The notes under the pieces are model-generated. The model searched no databases. It was not told the DNA's origin and saw nothing but the letters and a program-made list of their open reading frames with translations. Both the position numbers and the translations under genes were made by a program. Of a DNA stretch of 64,000 nt, positions 26,889 to 35,816 are shown in pieces (positions within the stretch are counted from its first letter, which is position 1; the number at the start of each line of letters is the position of its first letter). The DNA comes from Rhodococcus sp. P-2 (GTDB lineage: Bacteria; Actinomycetota; Actinomycetes; Mycobacteriales; Mycobacteriaceae). The stretch is taken from contig NZ_CP066779.1 of the NCBI RefSeq assembly GCF_016598535.1, positions 2,170,001 to 2,234,000 of the forward strand. Direction: 5' to 3'.

Positions 26889-28496
26889 GTGGTGGTGACC
26901 ACACCCACGGGAGTTTCGATCGTCGACATCGTCGACAGACTGGGAATGACGTTCCTCAGCGGAGGCGACACCGTCGACGACGCCCGCACTGTCAGCCGAG
27001 TGACCCTGCACGAAGGGTCCGGAGTTACGCAGGACAGTGCGGGCGCCGTCGTGCTCGGCGCAGGACTCGCCGGGTCGGCCGACATTGCCACTGCAGTAAA
27101 AGAATACGGTTCGGCCGGAGCCGTCGCGCTGATCGTCAGGGAGCCATTGGCTGTCGACGAAAGCGTCGCACGGGCGGTCGCCGAAGCCGATATCGCACTA
27201 CTTGGAATGGTCAAGGATGCAAGTTGGCTGCAAAGTGCGTCGCTGATCAACGAGATCCTCGAATCCGGCAACAACGGGGACCACACGTCGGCCGCCGACG
27301 CCGACCTGTTCGATCTTGCCAACTCGATCGCTCAGGTACTGAACGGCCCGGTCACCATCGAGAATCAGTCGAGCCGGATCCTCGCGTTCTCGGCAGATCA
27401 AGCCTTCGGTGACGAGGCACGTAAGCAGAGCGTCCTCGGACATCAAGTGCCGCAGCACTATTCCGACCGACTCCGATCGATGGGGTACTTCAACAAGATC
27501 TACGGCTCCACCCTGCCGGTATTTCTACCGGGTATCGGGCCAGGCATCAGGCCCCGAGTCGGCATGCGAATACATGCGGCATCCCAGATCCTCGGTTCGA
27601 TCTGGGTGATCTTGGACGAGGAGCCGAACGAATTGCAGGTCAAAACGCTCGTCGAGGCGGCGGGCGTAGCCGCGATGAGTTTGCTTCGCGCCAAGCTGGC
27701 AGCCGATTCCGCACGACGACTGAGGTTGGGCGAGGTGATCACGCTACTGAGTGGCGGCACTTCGGCCAAGGAAGCGGCCGAGCGACTGGGGTACGGCCGT
27801 TCGAAGGCAAACGTGCTTGCGGCCGGCTTCCGTAGCGGCGCCGGCGCATCGTTGGAGGCCGAAGCCGACGTCGATCAACTGGCCCTGACACTCAATACCT
27901 ACCTCCACCAAGTATTTCCGCTGTCGGTGGCGGCAGCGATCGGCGGCACCGTCTACGCCGTCATCCCACACACCCGGCACCAGACCGACGACGACTACGT
28001 GCGTCGGATTGCGTCGGAGTTTGCAGACCGTTCCCGTTCGGAAAAGTCGGTGGTCATCGGAATAGGTGCGACAGTGGCCGACGTGATGACGCTGGAGAAG
28101 TCACGCGACGAAGCCGACCGAGCGCTTCGCGTTCTGAGGTCGACGTGGAATTCCTCGGGCCGGACCGTCGCGCGCGCCGACGACGTGCAGATCAATTCCC
28201 TGCTACTGCGCCTCTCCGACGCCCTGGCGGACGAGGACGAGACCGCGTCGGGACCGCTCGCGGTACTGCGTGAGTACGACCGCACTCACGACATCAACCT
28301 CGTCGACACCCTCCGCGCCTGGCTCGACACGTTCGGCGACATTCCGGCGGCCGCGTCGTTGGTTCACATCCACGTCAACACGTTTCGATACCGCCTCAAG
28401 AAGCTTGCCGGGATTGCCGGAATCGATCTCGACGATCCGGAAACTCGATTCAGCCTGATGCTCCAGCTTCGTCTCTTCTATCCGACAGCGTTGTAG
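26889..28496 (+). CDS. PucR family transcriptional regulator
   Basis: 535 residues. The N-terminal PucR domain (about 1-130) has VDIVDRLGM and GLAGSADIATAV. A middle GGDEF-like CdaR region follows (DRALRVLRSTWNSSG), and the C-terminal PucR-type helix-turn-helix is VHIHVNTFRYRLKKLAGIAG. The family senses small nitrogen compounds such as purines, amino acids or sugar acids. Three GTG codons in a row at 26889, 26892 and 26895 make the exact start uncertain. It lies directly upstream of the peptide uptake and D-amino-acid operon and is the best candidate for its regulator. Confidence 0.88.
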   Translation: MVVTTPTGVSIVDIVDRLGMTFLSGGDTVDDARTVSRVTLHEGSGVTQDSAGAVVLGAGLAGSADIATAVKEYGSAGAVALIVREPLAVDESVARAVAEADIALLGMVKDASWLQSASLINEILESGNNGDHTSAADADLFDLANSIAQVLNGPVTIENQSSRILAFSADQAFGDEARKQSVLGHQVPQHYSDRLRSMGYFNKIYGSTLPVFLPGIGPGIRPRVGMRIHAASQILGSIWVILDEEPNELQVKTLVEAAGVAAMSLLRAKLAADSARRLRLGEVITLLSGGTSAKEAAERLGYGRSKANVLAAGFRSGAGASLEAEADVDQLALTLNTYLHQVFPLSVAAAIGGTVYAVIPHTRHQTDDDYVRRIASEFADRSRSEKSVVIGIGATVADVMTLEKSRDEADRALRVLRSTWNSSGRTVARADDVQINSLLLRLSDALADEDETASGPLAVLREYDRTHDINLVDTLRAWLDTFGDIPAAASLVHIHVNTFRYRLKKLAGIAGIDLDDPETRFSLMLQLRLFYPTAL

Positions 28497-28512
28497 CGAT
28501 CTACCAAATCTC

Positions 28513-28525
28513 ACGAAACATTCGT
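28513..28525. promoter_or_regulatory. Inverted repeat upstream of first binding-protein gene
   Basis: ACGAA, three bases, TTCGT. The same ACGAA/TTCGT half-sites recur at 30322-30359 before the second binding-protein gene, so a shared regulator, perhaps PucR, is possible. Confidence 0.35.
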
Positions 28526-28641
28526 AAATCCGGACGATGTTCTCCATCTTTTGTTGGGTGAAGATTCAAGCAATCGACTTTTGCTCCTGACCCGACAGAC
28601 CTCGCGTCACTCGGGGCGGGACTACACCTTCCGGAGGCACC

Positions 28642-30240
28642 ATGAAACAACGGTCCTACGCACTACTGGCTGCGGCAACTGGCACCGTTCTTGCCCTGAG
28701 CGCATGCTCATCGGGTGGCTCGTCGGGTTCGGGTGGGGGTGAACCCGTCACGGACGGCACCTTCAAATTGGCTCTCGTGGCCGACCCCGGCGCTCTGAAT
28801 CCGCTGATGACCGCCGCATCGCCGGCGCACCAACTGGCACGTCTGAGCTACGACTATCTGGTCCACCCGGATCCCGATACCGGTGTCACCAAGCCGTGGC
28901 TCGCCGAAAAATGGGAAGAGACAACCACTTCCGCGTCCTTCACCATTCGCGACGGCGTTACGTGTAACGACGGATCCGCTCTGACTGCCCAGACGGTCGC
29001 GGACAACGTCAATTTCATCACCAACGCAGCAAACAAATCCGCTCTCCGCGGGGTGTACGCCCCGGCTACCGCGAGCGCCACCGCCGACCCGGCGACCCGG
29101 ACAGTAACGGTCACAACTCCGGAGCCCTCTCCGTTCCTGCTTCTCAACCTGGCGCGAATACCGATCATGTGCGAGGCCGGGTTGAAGGATCCGACGGCGG
29201 CAAACAAGACGACCTTCGGGTCGGGCATGTTCCAGATGACCGAGGCAGTCGCCAACGATCACTACTCCTACGTTCGGCGCGACGGATACAACTGGGGACC
29301 GGACGGCACTACCTCCGATACTGCCGGAGTACCCAAGAATGTCGTCGCATCCATCATCACGAACAACAGCACAGCGGCCAACCAGGTGTTGTCCGGTGAT
29401 CTGAATGCCGCAGCGGTTTCCGGCCCCGATCAGGATCGCATGAACGCCGCGAACCTGGATACCGTCAAGCAGCCTGCTCCGGCGGGCGAGATGTTCTTCA
29501 ACCACAGTCCTGGCAATCCGACGAGCGATCCTGCCGTACGCAAGGCTCTGGTCCAGGCTCTCAATCTCGACGACCTCGCCGAGATCTTCACGGCCGGTCG
29601 CGGAACCCGATCGACCACGATGGTGTCCATCGAACCGCGGGCCTGCATCTACGACTCTGTCGCCGGAAACCTGCCGGACTTCGATACCAGTGCAGCCGCA
29701 GCAACTCTCGAGTCTGCGGGCTGGAAGGCCGGCGTGGACGGTAAGCGCAGCAAGGACGGCACATCGCTCCGAATTCGGATGGTCTACGAGACGTTCGGTG
29801 ACGCGACCGATGCTGCCGCCGACGTCGCGGTCAATGCGTGGAACGACCTGGGCGCCACCGTTGAACTCACCAGTGGAGACTCGAACAAGATTCTCGATGT
29901 AGCACTCAGCGGCAAGGACAACACGGCATGGGATGTCGCGTGGGAGCCGATCAACGTCGCGCTGCCCAGCATGCTGGTCCCCTTCCTCTCCGGTCCGGTG
30001 CCCGCTGCGGGAATGAATTTTGCGTCGATCTCCAACCCGGCCTACGACGCAGCCGTCGAAAAGGCTTCCGGGCTGACAGGCGAGGACGCTTGTGCCGCTT
30101 GGGCAGACGCCGAATCCGAAATCATCAAAGCAAACTCGGCGGTACCTTTTGCCGACAAGATCACGACTCTCTACTTCAACAATGCCGGTCTTGCATTCGG
30201 CCGCAATTTCATCGGTTCGGCCCTGCGCCTGTACCAGTAG
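28642..30240 (+). CDS. Family-5 peptide-type ABC transporter binding lipoprotein (paralogue 1)
   Basis: 532 residues. The lipobox LSACSS follows a short leader. The mature part matches SBP family 5 (DppA/OppA): GTFKLALVADPGALNPL, SYDYLV, KPWLAEKWEETTTS, TIRDGVTCNDG. It captures peptides or similar solutes at the cell surface for the DppB/C/D/F-like proteins encoded downstream. GGAGG is seven bases before the ATG. The next gene is a close paralogue that even shares the GGAGGCACCATGAAACA start context. The two copies suggest two substrate ranges for one transporter. Confidence 0.92.
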   Translation: MKQRSYALLAAATGTVLALSACSSGGSSGSGGGEPVTDGTFKLALVADPGALNPLMTAASPAHQLARLSYDYLVHPDPDTGVTKPWLAEKWEETTTSASFTIRDGVTCNDGSALTAQTVADNVNFITNAANKSALRGVYAPATASATADPATRTVTVTTPEPSPFLLLNLARIPIMCEAGLKDPTAANKTTFGSGMFQMTEAVANDHYSYVRRDGYNWGPDGTTSDTAGVPKNVVASIITNNSTAANQVLSGDLNAAAVSGPDQDRMNAANLDTVKQPAPAGEMFFNHSPGNPTSDPAVRKALVQALNLDDLAEIFTAGRGTRSTTMVSIEPRACIYDSVAGNLPDFDTSAAAATLESAGWKAGVDGKRSKDGTSLRIRMVYETFGDATDAAADVAVNAWNDLGATVELTSGDSNKILDVALSGKDNTAWDVAWEPINVALPSMLVPFLSGPVPAAGMNFASISNPAYDAAVEKASGLTGEDACAAWADAESEIIKANSAVPFADKITTLYFNNAGLAFGRNFIGSALRLYQ

Positions 30241-30243
30241 ACC

Positions 30244-30291
30244 ACCGGTAGCGACCGGGGAAATCGTTCTGTTTCGCCGGTCGCTGTCGGT
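30244..30291 (+). terminator. Hairpin between the two binding-protein genes
   Basis: A 9-bp perfect stem (30250-30258 with 30277-30285) extends outward with ACCG/CGGT and inward with GAAA/TTTC. There is no clear U-run. It may attenuate read-through or stabilise the upstream mRNA. Confidence 0.45.
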
Positions 30292-30321
30292 ATACGGACA
30301 GGTATTCACTGATCCCGCCGG

Positions 30322-30359
30322 TTTTCGTGGGAGCGGACGAAAATCGACCCGATTTTCGT
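30322..30359. promoter_or_regulatory. Three alternating TTTTCGT/ACGAAAA half-sites
   Basis: TTTTCGT at 30322-30328, ACGAAAA at 30337-30343 and TTTTCGT at 30353-30359. The middle arm can pair with either neighbour; the second pairing is 8 bp (30337-30344 with 30352-30359). It could be a double operator or alternative RNA hairpins before the second binding-protein gene. Confidence 0.45.
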
Positions 30360-30467
30360 GAGGATCGACAGAGATGCGCGTCACGTCATACGCCAAGATT
30401 TAGCAGTCAACACTCAATCGCGCCCTCACGTTTTTCGCTCGGGCCCCTGCTCCATCCCGGAGGCACC

Positions 30468-32072
30468 ATGAAACACCGCTCCTATCCAACACTTGCGGCA
30501 GCCGCAGGGCTCACGCTCGTGTTGTCTGCCTGTGGCTCGGGAGGCACGTCCTCGGGCGCCAGCGGCGGTGAACCGGCCACGGACGGGACCTTCCGGTTCG
30601 CGATGCAGGCCGATCCGGGCGCACTCAACCCGATCATGGCGGCGTCCTCGGCAACTGGCGAGATGTCAAAGTTGGCTTACGACTACCTGATCTACCAGGA
30701 CCCCGATACCAGTGAAATCAAACCGTGGTTGGCGGAGAAGTGGGAGGAGACCCCGACCTCGGCGTCCTTCACCATCCGTGACGGGGTGACCTGTACCGAC
30801 GGATCAACACTGACCCCGCAGACCGTTGCCGACAACATCAATTTCGTGGCCAACCCGGACAACGGTTCGCAGTTGCGCGGCCAGACCGTGCCGACCGGCG
30901 CGACTGCAACCGCCGATCCGGCAACGCGCGTTGTCACGGTGACCACTCCGGCGCCGAGCCCGTTCCTTCTTCTCAACGTCGGCGCCCGTCTGGCGATCAT
31001 GTGTGACGCCGGGCTCAAGGATCCGACGGCTTCGAACAAGAAGTCTCTCGGTACCGGCATGTTCGAACTCACCGAAGTTGTCCCCAACGACCACTACACG
31101 TTCCAGCGACGTGAGGGCTACAACTGGGGCCCGGACGGAACCACCTCCGACACCCCCGGTGTCCCCAAGACGGTCGTCGCCGCCATGGCACCCAATGTCA
31201 GCACCGCCGCCAACCAGCTTCTCTCGGGTGAGCTCAATGCCGCCCCGATCGGAGGGCCGGACAAGGACCGCGTCGACGCCGCCAACCTGGACTCAGTCCT
31301 GAGGCCGAATCCCGCCGGTCAGATGTACTTCAATCAGATCGCGAGCAATCCCACCAGTGATCCCGCAGTGCGCAAGGCACTGCTCCAAGCAGTCAATCTC
31401 GACGACCTCACTCAGGTCATCACCGCTGGGCGCGGTGTACGGGCCACCAGTCTCGTCGGCGTCGAACCGCGCGCCTGTGTCTACGACTCTGTCGCAGGCA
31501 ACATTCCGGACTTCGATCTGACTGCCGCCAAGGCAACACTGGACGCTGCAGGTTGGACCGCAGGCGCAGATGGCAAGCGAAGCAAGGACGGAAAGCCGCT
31601 GAACCTTCGACTCGTCTACGACGGCACCGACGATCCGCGCAACGCGGCAGCCGAACTCGCTCAGTCGGCGTGGTCCGAACTCGGCGCAAACGTCGAGGTG
31701 ACCGGAGGCGACTCGAACAAGATCATCGACGTCATCCTGAGCGGCAAGGACAACTCTGCCTGGGACATCGCGTGGGTCCAGATCAACACTCCGCTCCCCA
31801 GCACCTTCGCCGCGTACTTCGCCGGGCCGATTCCCGCGGCAGGCAAGAACTTCGCGTCGATCAGCAACCCCGCCTACGAAGCAGCGGCAACTAAGGCCTC
31901 TGGCCTGACCGGCGACGCGGCTTGTGATGCCTGGGCCGAGGCCGAGTCGGAGATCACCAAGTCGTTCTCCGCTGTACCCTTCGCCGACTCAGTCATGAAC
32001 GTGTACTTCAACAAAGCTGGACTCGCATTCGGTAAGTCCTACACCGGTTCTGCGTTGCGTCTGTACCAGTAG
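30468..32072 (+). CDS. Family-5 peptide-type ABC transporter binding lipoprotein (paralogue 2)
   Basis: 534 residues from ATG 30468, where GGAGG at 30459-30463 fixes the start; the open frame to 30327 runs through the half-site repeats. The lipobox is LSACGS. The protein aligns with its neighbour along the whole length (for example GVEPRACVYDSVAGNIPDFD and FASISNPAYE) and also ends in SALRLYQ. It has the same expected role in solute capture. Conservation of fold with changed residues in the middle implies altered ligand preference. Confidence 0.92.
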   Translation: MKHRSYPTLAAAAGLTLVLSACGSGGTSSGASGGEPATDGTFRFAMQADPGALNPIMAASSATGEMSKLAYDYLIYQDPDTSEIKPWLAEKWEETPTSASFTIRDGVTCTDGSTLTPQTVADNINFVANPDNGSQLRGQTVPTGATATADPATRVVTVTTPAPSPFLLLNVGARLAIMCDAGLKDPTASNKKSLGTGMFELTEVVPNDHYTFQRREGYNWGPDGTTSDTPGVPKTVVAAMAPNVSTAANQLLSGELNAAPIGGPDKDRVDAANLDSVLRPNPAGQMYFNQIASNPTSDPAVRKALLQAVNLDDLTQVITAGRGVRATSLVGVEPRACVYDSVAGNIPDFDLTAAKATLDAAGWTAGADGKRSKDGKPLNLRLVYDGTDDPRNAAAELAQSAWSELGANVEVTGGDSNKIIDVILSGKDNSAWDIAWVQINTPLPSTFAAYFAGPIPAAGKNFASISNPAYEAAATKASGLTGDAACDAWAEAESEITKSFSAVPFADSVMNVYFNKAGLAFGKSYTGSALRLYQ

Positions 32073-32132
32073 GCAGCATCCCGCACTGAATATCTTCCCG
32101 CCCCAGCATCCCGCCCTCCGGAAAGACAGCCC

Positions 32133-33146
32133 ATGAGTCAAACTATTGAAGCCGCGAAACCAGAAGCGGCGCCTCAGGCTCGAGCAAAGTGGCTCGAGTC
32201 CGACAGCTGGCCCGCATATCTTCTGCGTCGTTTCGGCACCTTCGTGATTTCACTCTGGGCGCTGGTGACTGCGGCGTTCCTGATGCTCCAACTGATTCCG
32301 GGCGACCCGGTTCGGTTGGCTCTGGGAATGAACGCACCGGTCGAACTGGTCGAGACAACGAGGTCTCAGCTCGGTTACGACCTTCCCTTGTGGCAGCAGT
32401 ACTTCCGATTCGTCGGCGGGTTGCTGAGCGGGAATCCCGGTGACTCGATCACCTTGAGGACTCCGGTCTTCGAGGTGATCGCGTCCCGCCTCCCTGCAAC
32501 ACTCGAACTGGCTGTACTCACAGTCGTCACGGTGCTGCTGTTGGGCATTCCGATCGGCCTCATCTTCGCTGCACTGACCCGCAACGGCCGACGACGCGGA
32601 GTCGAGATCGGTTACACCGCAACGTCGGGCACCATCGCCGTGATCCCCGAGTTCATGTTCGGCACGGCGCTGGTCTACCTCTTTGCCGTCACGTTCCCTG
32701 TTCTGCCCGTCGCCGGCCGCGGTGGACCGGAAAGTTACATCCTTCCGGTCGCGGCCATGTCGATCGGTGCCATCGCCTCGATGTCGCGCATCGTCCGTGC
32801 AGAGGCGCTCGGCGTGTTGGACATGGACTACATCCGTACGGCGCGCGCCAAGCGAATGACCGTGGCACGAATCTACTTCCGTCATGCAATGCCCAACCTC
32901 ATGACGTCGACGCTGACGCTCGCCGGACTCCTCCTTGGTGGTCTGATTGCCGGCACCGTGCTCATCGAGAGCATCTTCGCCTGGCCCGGTATGGGCATGG
33001 CGCTGGTCAAGTCCATCACCGAGAAGGACTACCCGCTCGCCCAGACACTGGTCGTGATCTACGGCGCCATCGTCCTTCTCATCAATTTCATCGTCGACGT
33101 GGTGCTCGCTCTCATCGACCCACGATCCACAATTCGGGAGAACTGA
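32133..33146 (+). CDS. Peptide-type ABC transporter permease (DppB-like)
   Basis: 337 residues with six membrane segments. The first is LRRFGTFVISLWALVTAAFL, and the BPD/EAA region is YIRTARAKRMTVARIYFRHA. The DppB hallmark LIPGDPVRLALG is present. The N-terminus carries about 30 soluble residues. It forms the membrane channel with the permease half of the following fusion. One base separates the two genes. Confidence 0.92.
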   Translation: MSQTIEAAKPEAAPQARAKWLESDSWPAYLLRRFGTFVISLWALVTAAFLMLQLIPGDPVRLALGMNAPVELVETTRSQLGYDLPLWQQYFRFVGGLLSGNPGDSITLRTPVFEVIASRLPATLELAVLTVVTVLLLGIPIGLIFAALTRNGRRRGVEIGYTATSGTIAVIPEFMFGTALVYLFAVTFPVLPVAGRGGPESYILPVAAMSIGAIASMSRIVRAEALGVLDMDYIRTARAKRMTVARIYFRHAMPNLMTSTLTLAGLLLGGLIAGTVLIESIFAWPGMGMALVKSITEKDYPLAQTLVVIYGAIVLLINFIVDVVLALIDPRSTIREN

Positions 33147-33147
33147 G

Positions 33148-35028
33148 TTGAGCACCTCACCTACGGCCCCCACTGCGGCCCCCAAGACGCCCCCGCGACG
33201 ACACTGGATCGTCGGAACGTTCCGCACCCCACTGGGAATCCTGGCCCTCACCTTCCTGACCGCTCTGATCGCCCTCGTCATCTTCGGACCGATGATCTGG
33301 GGTGACGCCGCCGTCGCAGCCAACCCGAAGGCGCTGTCTCAGGGACCGAGTTCCGAGCACATCTTCGGCACCGACGCCGGCGGGCGTGACGTCTTCGCCC
33401 GCACGATGACCGCCGCGAGACTGTCGGTGCTCATGGCTCTCGGAGCCGTCGCACTCGGTGTCACAATTGGCCTGATACTCGGTACGCTCCCGACGCTCGC
33501 TCCCCGCTGGGTCGGACGCATGGTCGTGGCATTCCTCAACTTCGCCATCGCATTCCCCGGACTGCTCCTCGCGATCTTCCTGTTGGTCGTTCTCGGACAG
33601 GGTGCGGGCAGCGCGGTGATCGCCATCGGTCTTGCCCTGGCCTCGCCGTTCGCGAGGTTGACGTACGCACTGGCTTCGTCGGTCAACGGACGCGATTTCA
33701 TCGACGCAGCACGCATCCTCGGGGTCACCAAGCCCGGGTTGCTGTTCCGCCACATTCTCCCCAATATCCGTGAACCACTCATCGTCAATGCCAGCATCGC
33801 TGTCGGCAGCGGCCTCGTGGTCTTCGCCGGACTCTCGTTCCTCGGCTTGGGCATTCAGCCGCCTGCATTCGACTGGGGCCGGATGCTCAACGAAGGTCTG
33901 TCGAAGATCTTCGTCAACCCGGCCACCGCACTTGCCCCCGGCATCGCCGTCGTGCTCGCCGGCTTGACCTTCACGCTGCTCGGCGAGGCCATTGCTCGCG
34001 GCTCGGGAGTTCGCAGCCCGATCAGCAGTCGCCTACCGAAGTGGAAGCCGATCAACCGGAAAACTGCCCAGGCCGATTCGGTACCCAGCGACGAGGACGC
34101 AGTTCTCACCGTCCGCAACATGTCCGTCGCAGTCCCCGCGGGTGACGACTGGCGTCGCCCCGTCGACAACATCAGTTTTACAGTTCATCGCGGCGAAACC
34201 GTGGGCATCGTCGGTGAATCCGGCTCCGGAAAGTCACTGAGTTGCATGGCAATCGCGCAGCTGACCGACCACCCCACCGTGGTCGACGCCGGGCTCATCG
34301 AGTTCGACGGCACCGTGCTGATGAAGGACGGGAAGCGGCCGGACAACGCGGCTTCGCGCAAGGTTGCCCGCCAACTCGGCACACGTATGGCGATGGTGTT
34401 CCAGGATCCGATGTCGTCCATGAATCCGTCTCTCAAGGTCGGATACCAGGTCGCCGAGATCGGTTGGCTCCACGAAGGTATGAGCAAGGCCGACGCGAAG
34501 AAGGCGGCAGTCGAGCGACTGAACGCCGTCAAGATCCCCGACGCGCCCAGGCGTGCGAAGCAGTACCCCCACGAGTTCTCCGGCGGTATGCGTCAGCGCG
34601 CGATGATCGCCATGGGTCTGATGGGCAAGCCCGCTCTGATCATCGCGGACGAACCCACCACCGCGCTCGACGTGACCGTTCAGCGTGAGGTCCTCGGGCT
34701 GCTCCACGAGGTTCGCGAAGAAACCGGTGCCGCAATCCTTCTCATCTCGCACGACATGGCCGTCATCACCGGCATGTGCACCCGTGTCCTGGTCATGTTT
34801 GCCGGCGAAATCGTCGAAGACATCGCAGTCGACGATCTGATTGCCGGTCGTGCAAAGCATCCGTACACCCGCGCGCTGATCGCCGCGGTCCCCACCATGA
34901 GCACAGATCGCGACAAGCCGCTTGCCACCGTTGACGAAGCCTGGCAGGTGGAGAGCCTCGACGCCGAGGAGAGCACCGCCGACATCGAGTTGGAAGAACT
35001 GTTGGCTGTTGCAGAGGAGATCCGATGA
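33148..35028 (+). CDS. Fused peptide-type ABC transporter permease and ATPase (DppC-DppD)
   Basis: 626 residues from TTG 33148, with GGGAG at 33136-33140. The N-terminal part (about 1-295) is a DppC-like permease (GTDAGGRDVFARTM, ILGVTKPGLLFRHILPNI). The C-terminal part (about 315-626) is an ABC ATPase with Walker A GESGSGKS, Q-loop MVFQDPMSSMNP and signature FSGGMRQRAMIAMGL. The usual C-terminal Cys-rich iron-sulphur tail of DppD is missing. Such fusions are known in actinobacteria. ATGA overlap with the DppF-like gene downstream supports co-assembly. Confidence 0.93.
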   Translation: MSTSPTAPTAAPKTPPRRHWIVGTFRTPLGILALTFLTALIALVIFGPMIWGDAAVAANPKALSQGPSSEHIFGTDAGGRDVFARTMTAARLSVLMALGAVALGVTIGLILGTLPTLAPRWVGRMVVAFLNFAIAFPGLLLAIFLLVVLGQGAGSAVIAIGLALASPFARLTYALASSVNGRDFIDAARILGVTKPGLLFRHILPNIREPLIVNASIAVGSGLVVFAGLSFLGLGIQPPAFDWGRMLNEGLSKIFVNPATALAPGIAVVLAGLTFTLLGEAIARGSGVRSPISSRLPKWKPINRKTAQADSVPSDEDAVLTVRNMSVAVPAGDDWRRPVDNISFTVHRGETVGIVGESGSGKSLSCMAIAQLTDHPTVVDAGLIEFDGTVLMKDGKRPDNAASRKVARQLGTRMAMVFQDPMSSMNPSLKVGYQVAEIGWLHEGMSKADAKKAAVERLNAVKIPDAPRRAKQYPHEFSGGMRQRAMIAMGLMGKPALIIADEPTTALDVTVQREVLGLLHEVREETGAAILLISHDMAVITGMCTRVLVMFAGEIVEDIAVDDLIAGRAKHPYTRALIAAVPTMSTDRDKPLATVDEAWQVESLDAEESTADIELEELLAVAEEIR

Positions 35029-35816
35029 GCAGGCTCGAATTCCGTGACGTCAACGTCCACCTCGGTAGCGGTTCGAAAAAATTCCACGCCGTCAAGAACA
35101 TCAATCTCGACATCCCCTCCGGATCGGTGGTCGGGCTCGTCGGTGAATCGGGTTCCGGAAAGTCGACTCTGGCGCGAGCAACTGTCGGCCTGGCCGAGCC
35201 CAGTTCCGGCCAGATCCTTCTCGACGGTGTGGACGTCGCTCACGCCCGCGGCGCGACGGCTCGTCTGCGCCACCGGATCCAGATGGTCTTCCAAGATCCG
35301 TACTCGTGCCTCGACCCACGAATGACCATCGGCCAGTCACTCGCCGAGGCTCTGCGGTCCACCGAGCGTCGTGACAAAGCTCGCCGCAGCCGCGGCGACC
35401 GCGCTGCCGAGGTGGCTCGACTCCTCACCACCGTCCAACTTCCGGTGGAGAAGGCGCACGAATACCCGTCGTCGTTGTCTGGTGGTCAGCGCCAACGCGT
35501 TGCCCTCGCACGGGCATTGGCAGCCGCACCGGCAGTTCTGCTTGCCGACGAAATCACCTCTGCACTCGACGTATCCGTACAGGGCGCGGTTCTGAATCTC
35601 TTGGTGGATCTGCAGAAGCAACTAGGTCTGACAGTTCTGTTCGTCAGTCACAACCTTGCGGTGATCCGCTATGTCTGTGACCACGTCGCAGTCATGCTCG
35701 GCGGCGAGATCGTCGAACACGGGCCGGTTCTCGACGTGATCGATTCGCCCAAGGAGCCGTACACGGCAAAGCTGTTGTCCGCGATCCCGACCTTCGGGGA
35801 GCCGATGTTCCAATGA
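35025..35816 (+). CDS. Peptide-type ABC transporter ATPase (DppF-like)
   Basis: 263 residues. Walker A is GESGSGKSTLAR, the Q-loop MVFQDPYSCLDPRMTIGQSL, the signature [17 protein letters not shown], and Walker B VLLADEITSALD. It is the second nucleotide-binding domain, pairing with the C-terminal half of the fusion. It overlaps that gene by four bases and the peptidase gene by four. At 263 residues it lacks most of the DppF C-terminal oligopeptide extension. Confidence 0.92.
   Translation: MSRLEFRDVNVHLGSGSKKFHAVKNINLDIPSGSVVGLVGESGSGKSTLARATVGLAEPSSGQILLDGVDVAHARGATARLRHRIQMVFQDPYSCLDPRMTIGQSLAEALRSTERRDKARRSRGDRAAEVARLLTTVQLPVEKAHEYPSSLSGGQRQRVALARALAAAPAVLLADEITSALDVSVQGAVLNLLVDLQKQLGLTVLFVSHNLAVIRYVCDHVAVMLGGEIVEHGPVLDVIDSPKEPYTAKLLSAIPTFGEPMFQ

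Noticed and set aside
32133..33323. A 357-residue minus-strand frame opposite the DppB gene
   Set aside because: Low-complexity charged translation typical of antisense GC-rich sequence, with no domain.
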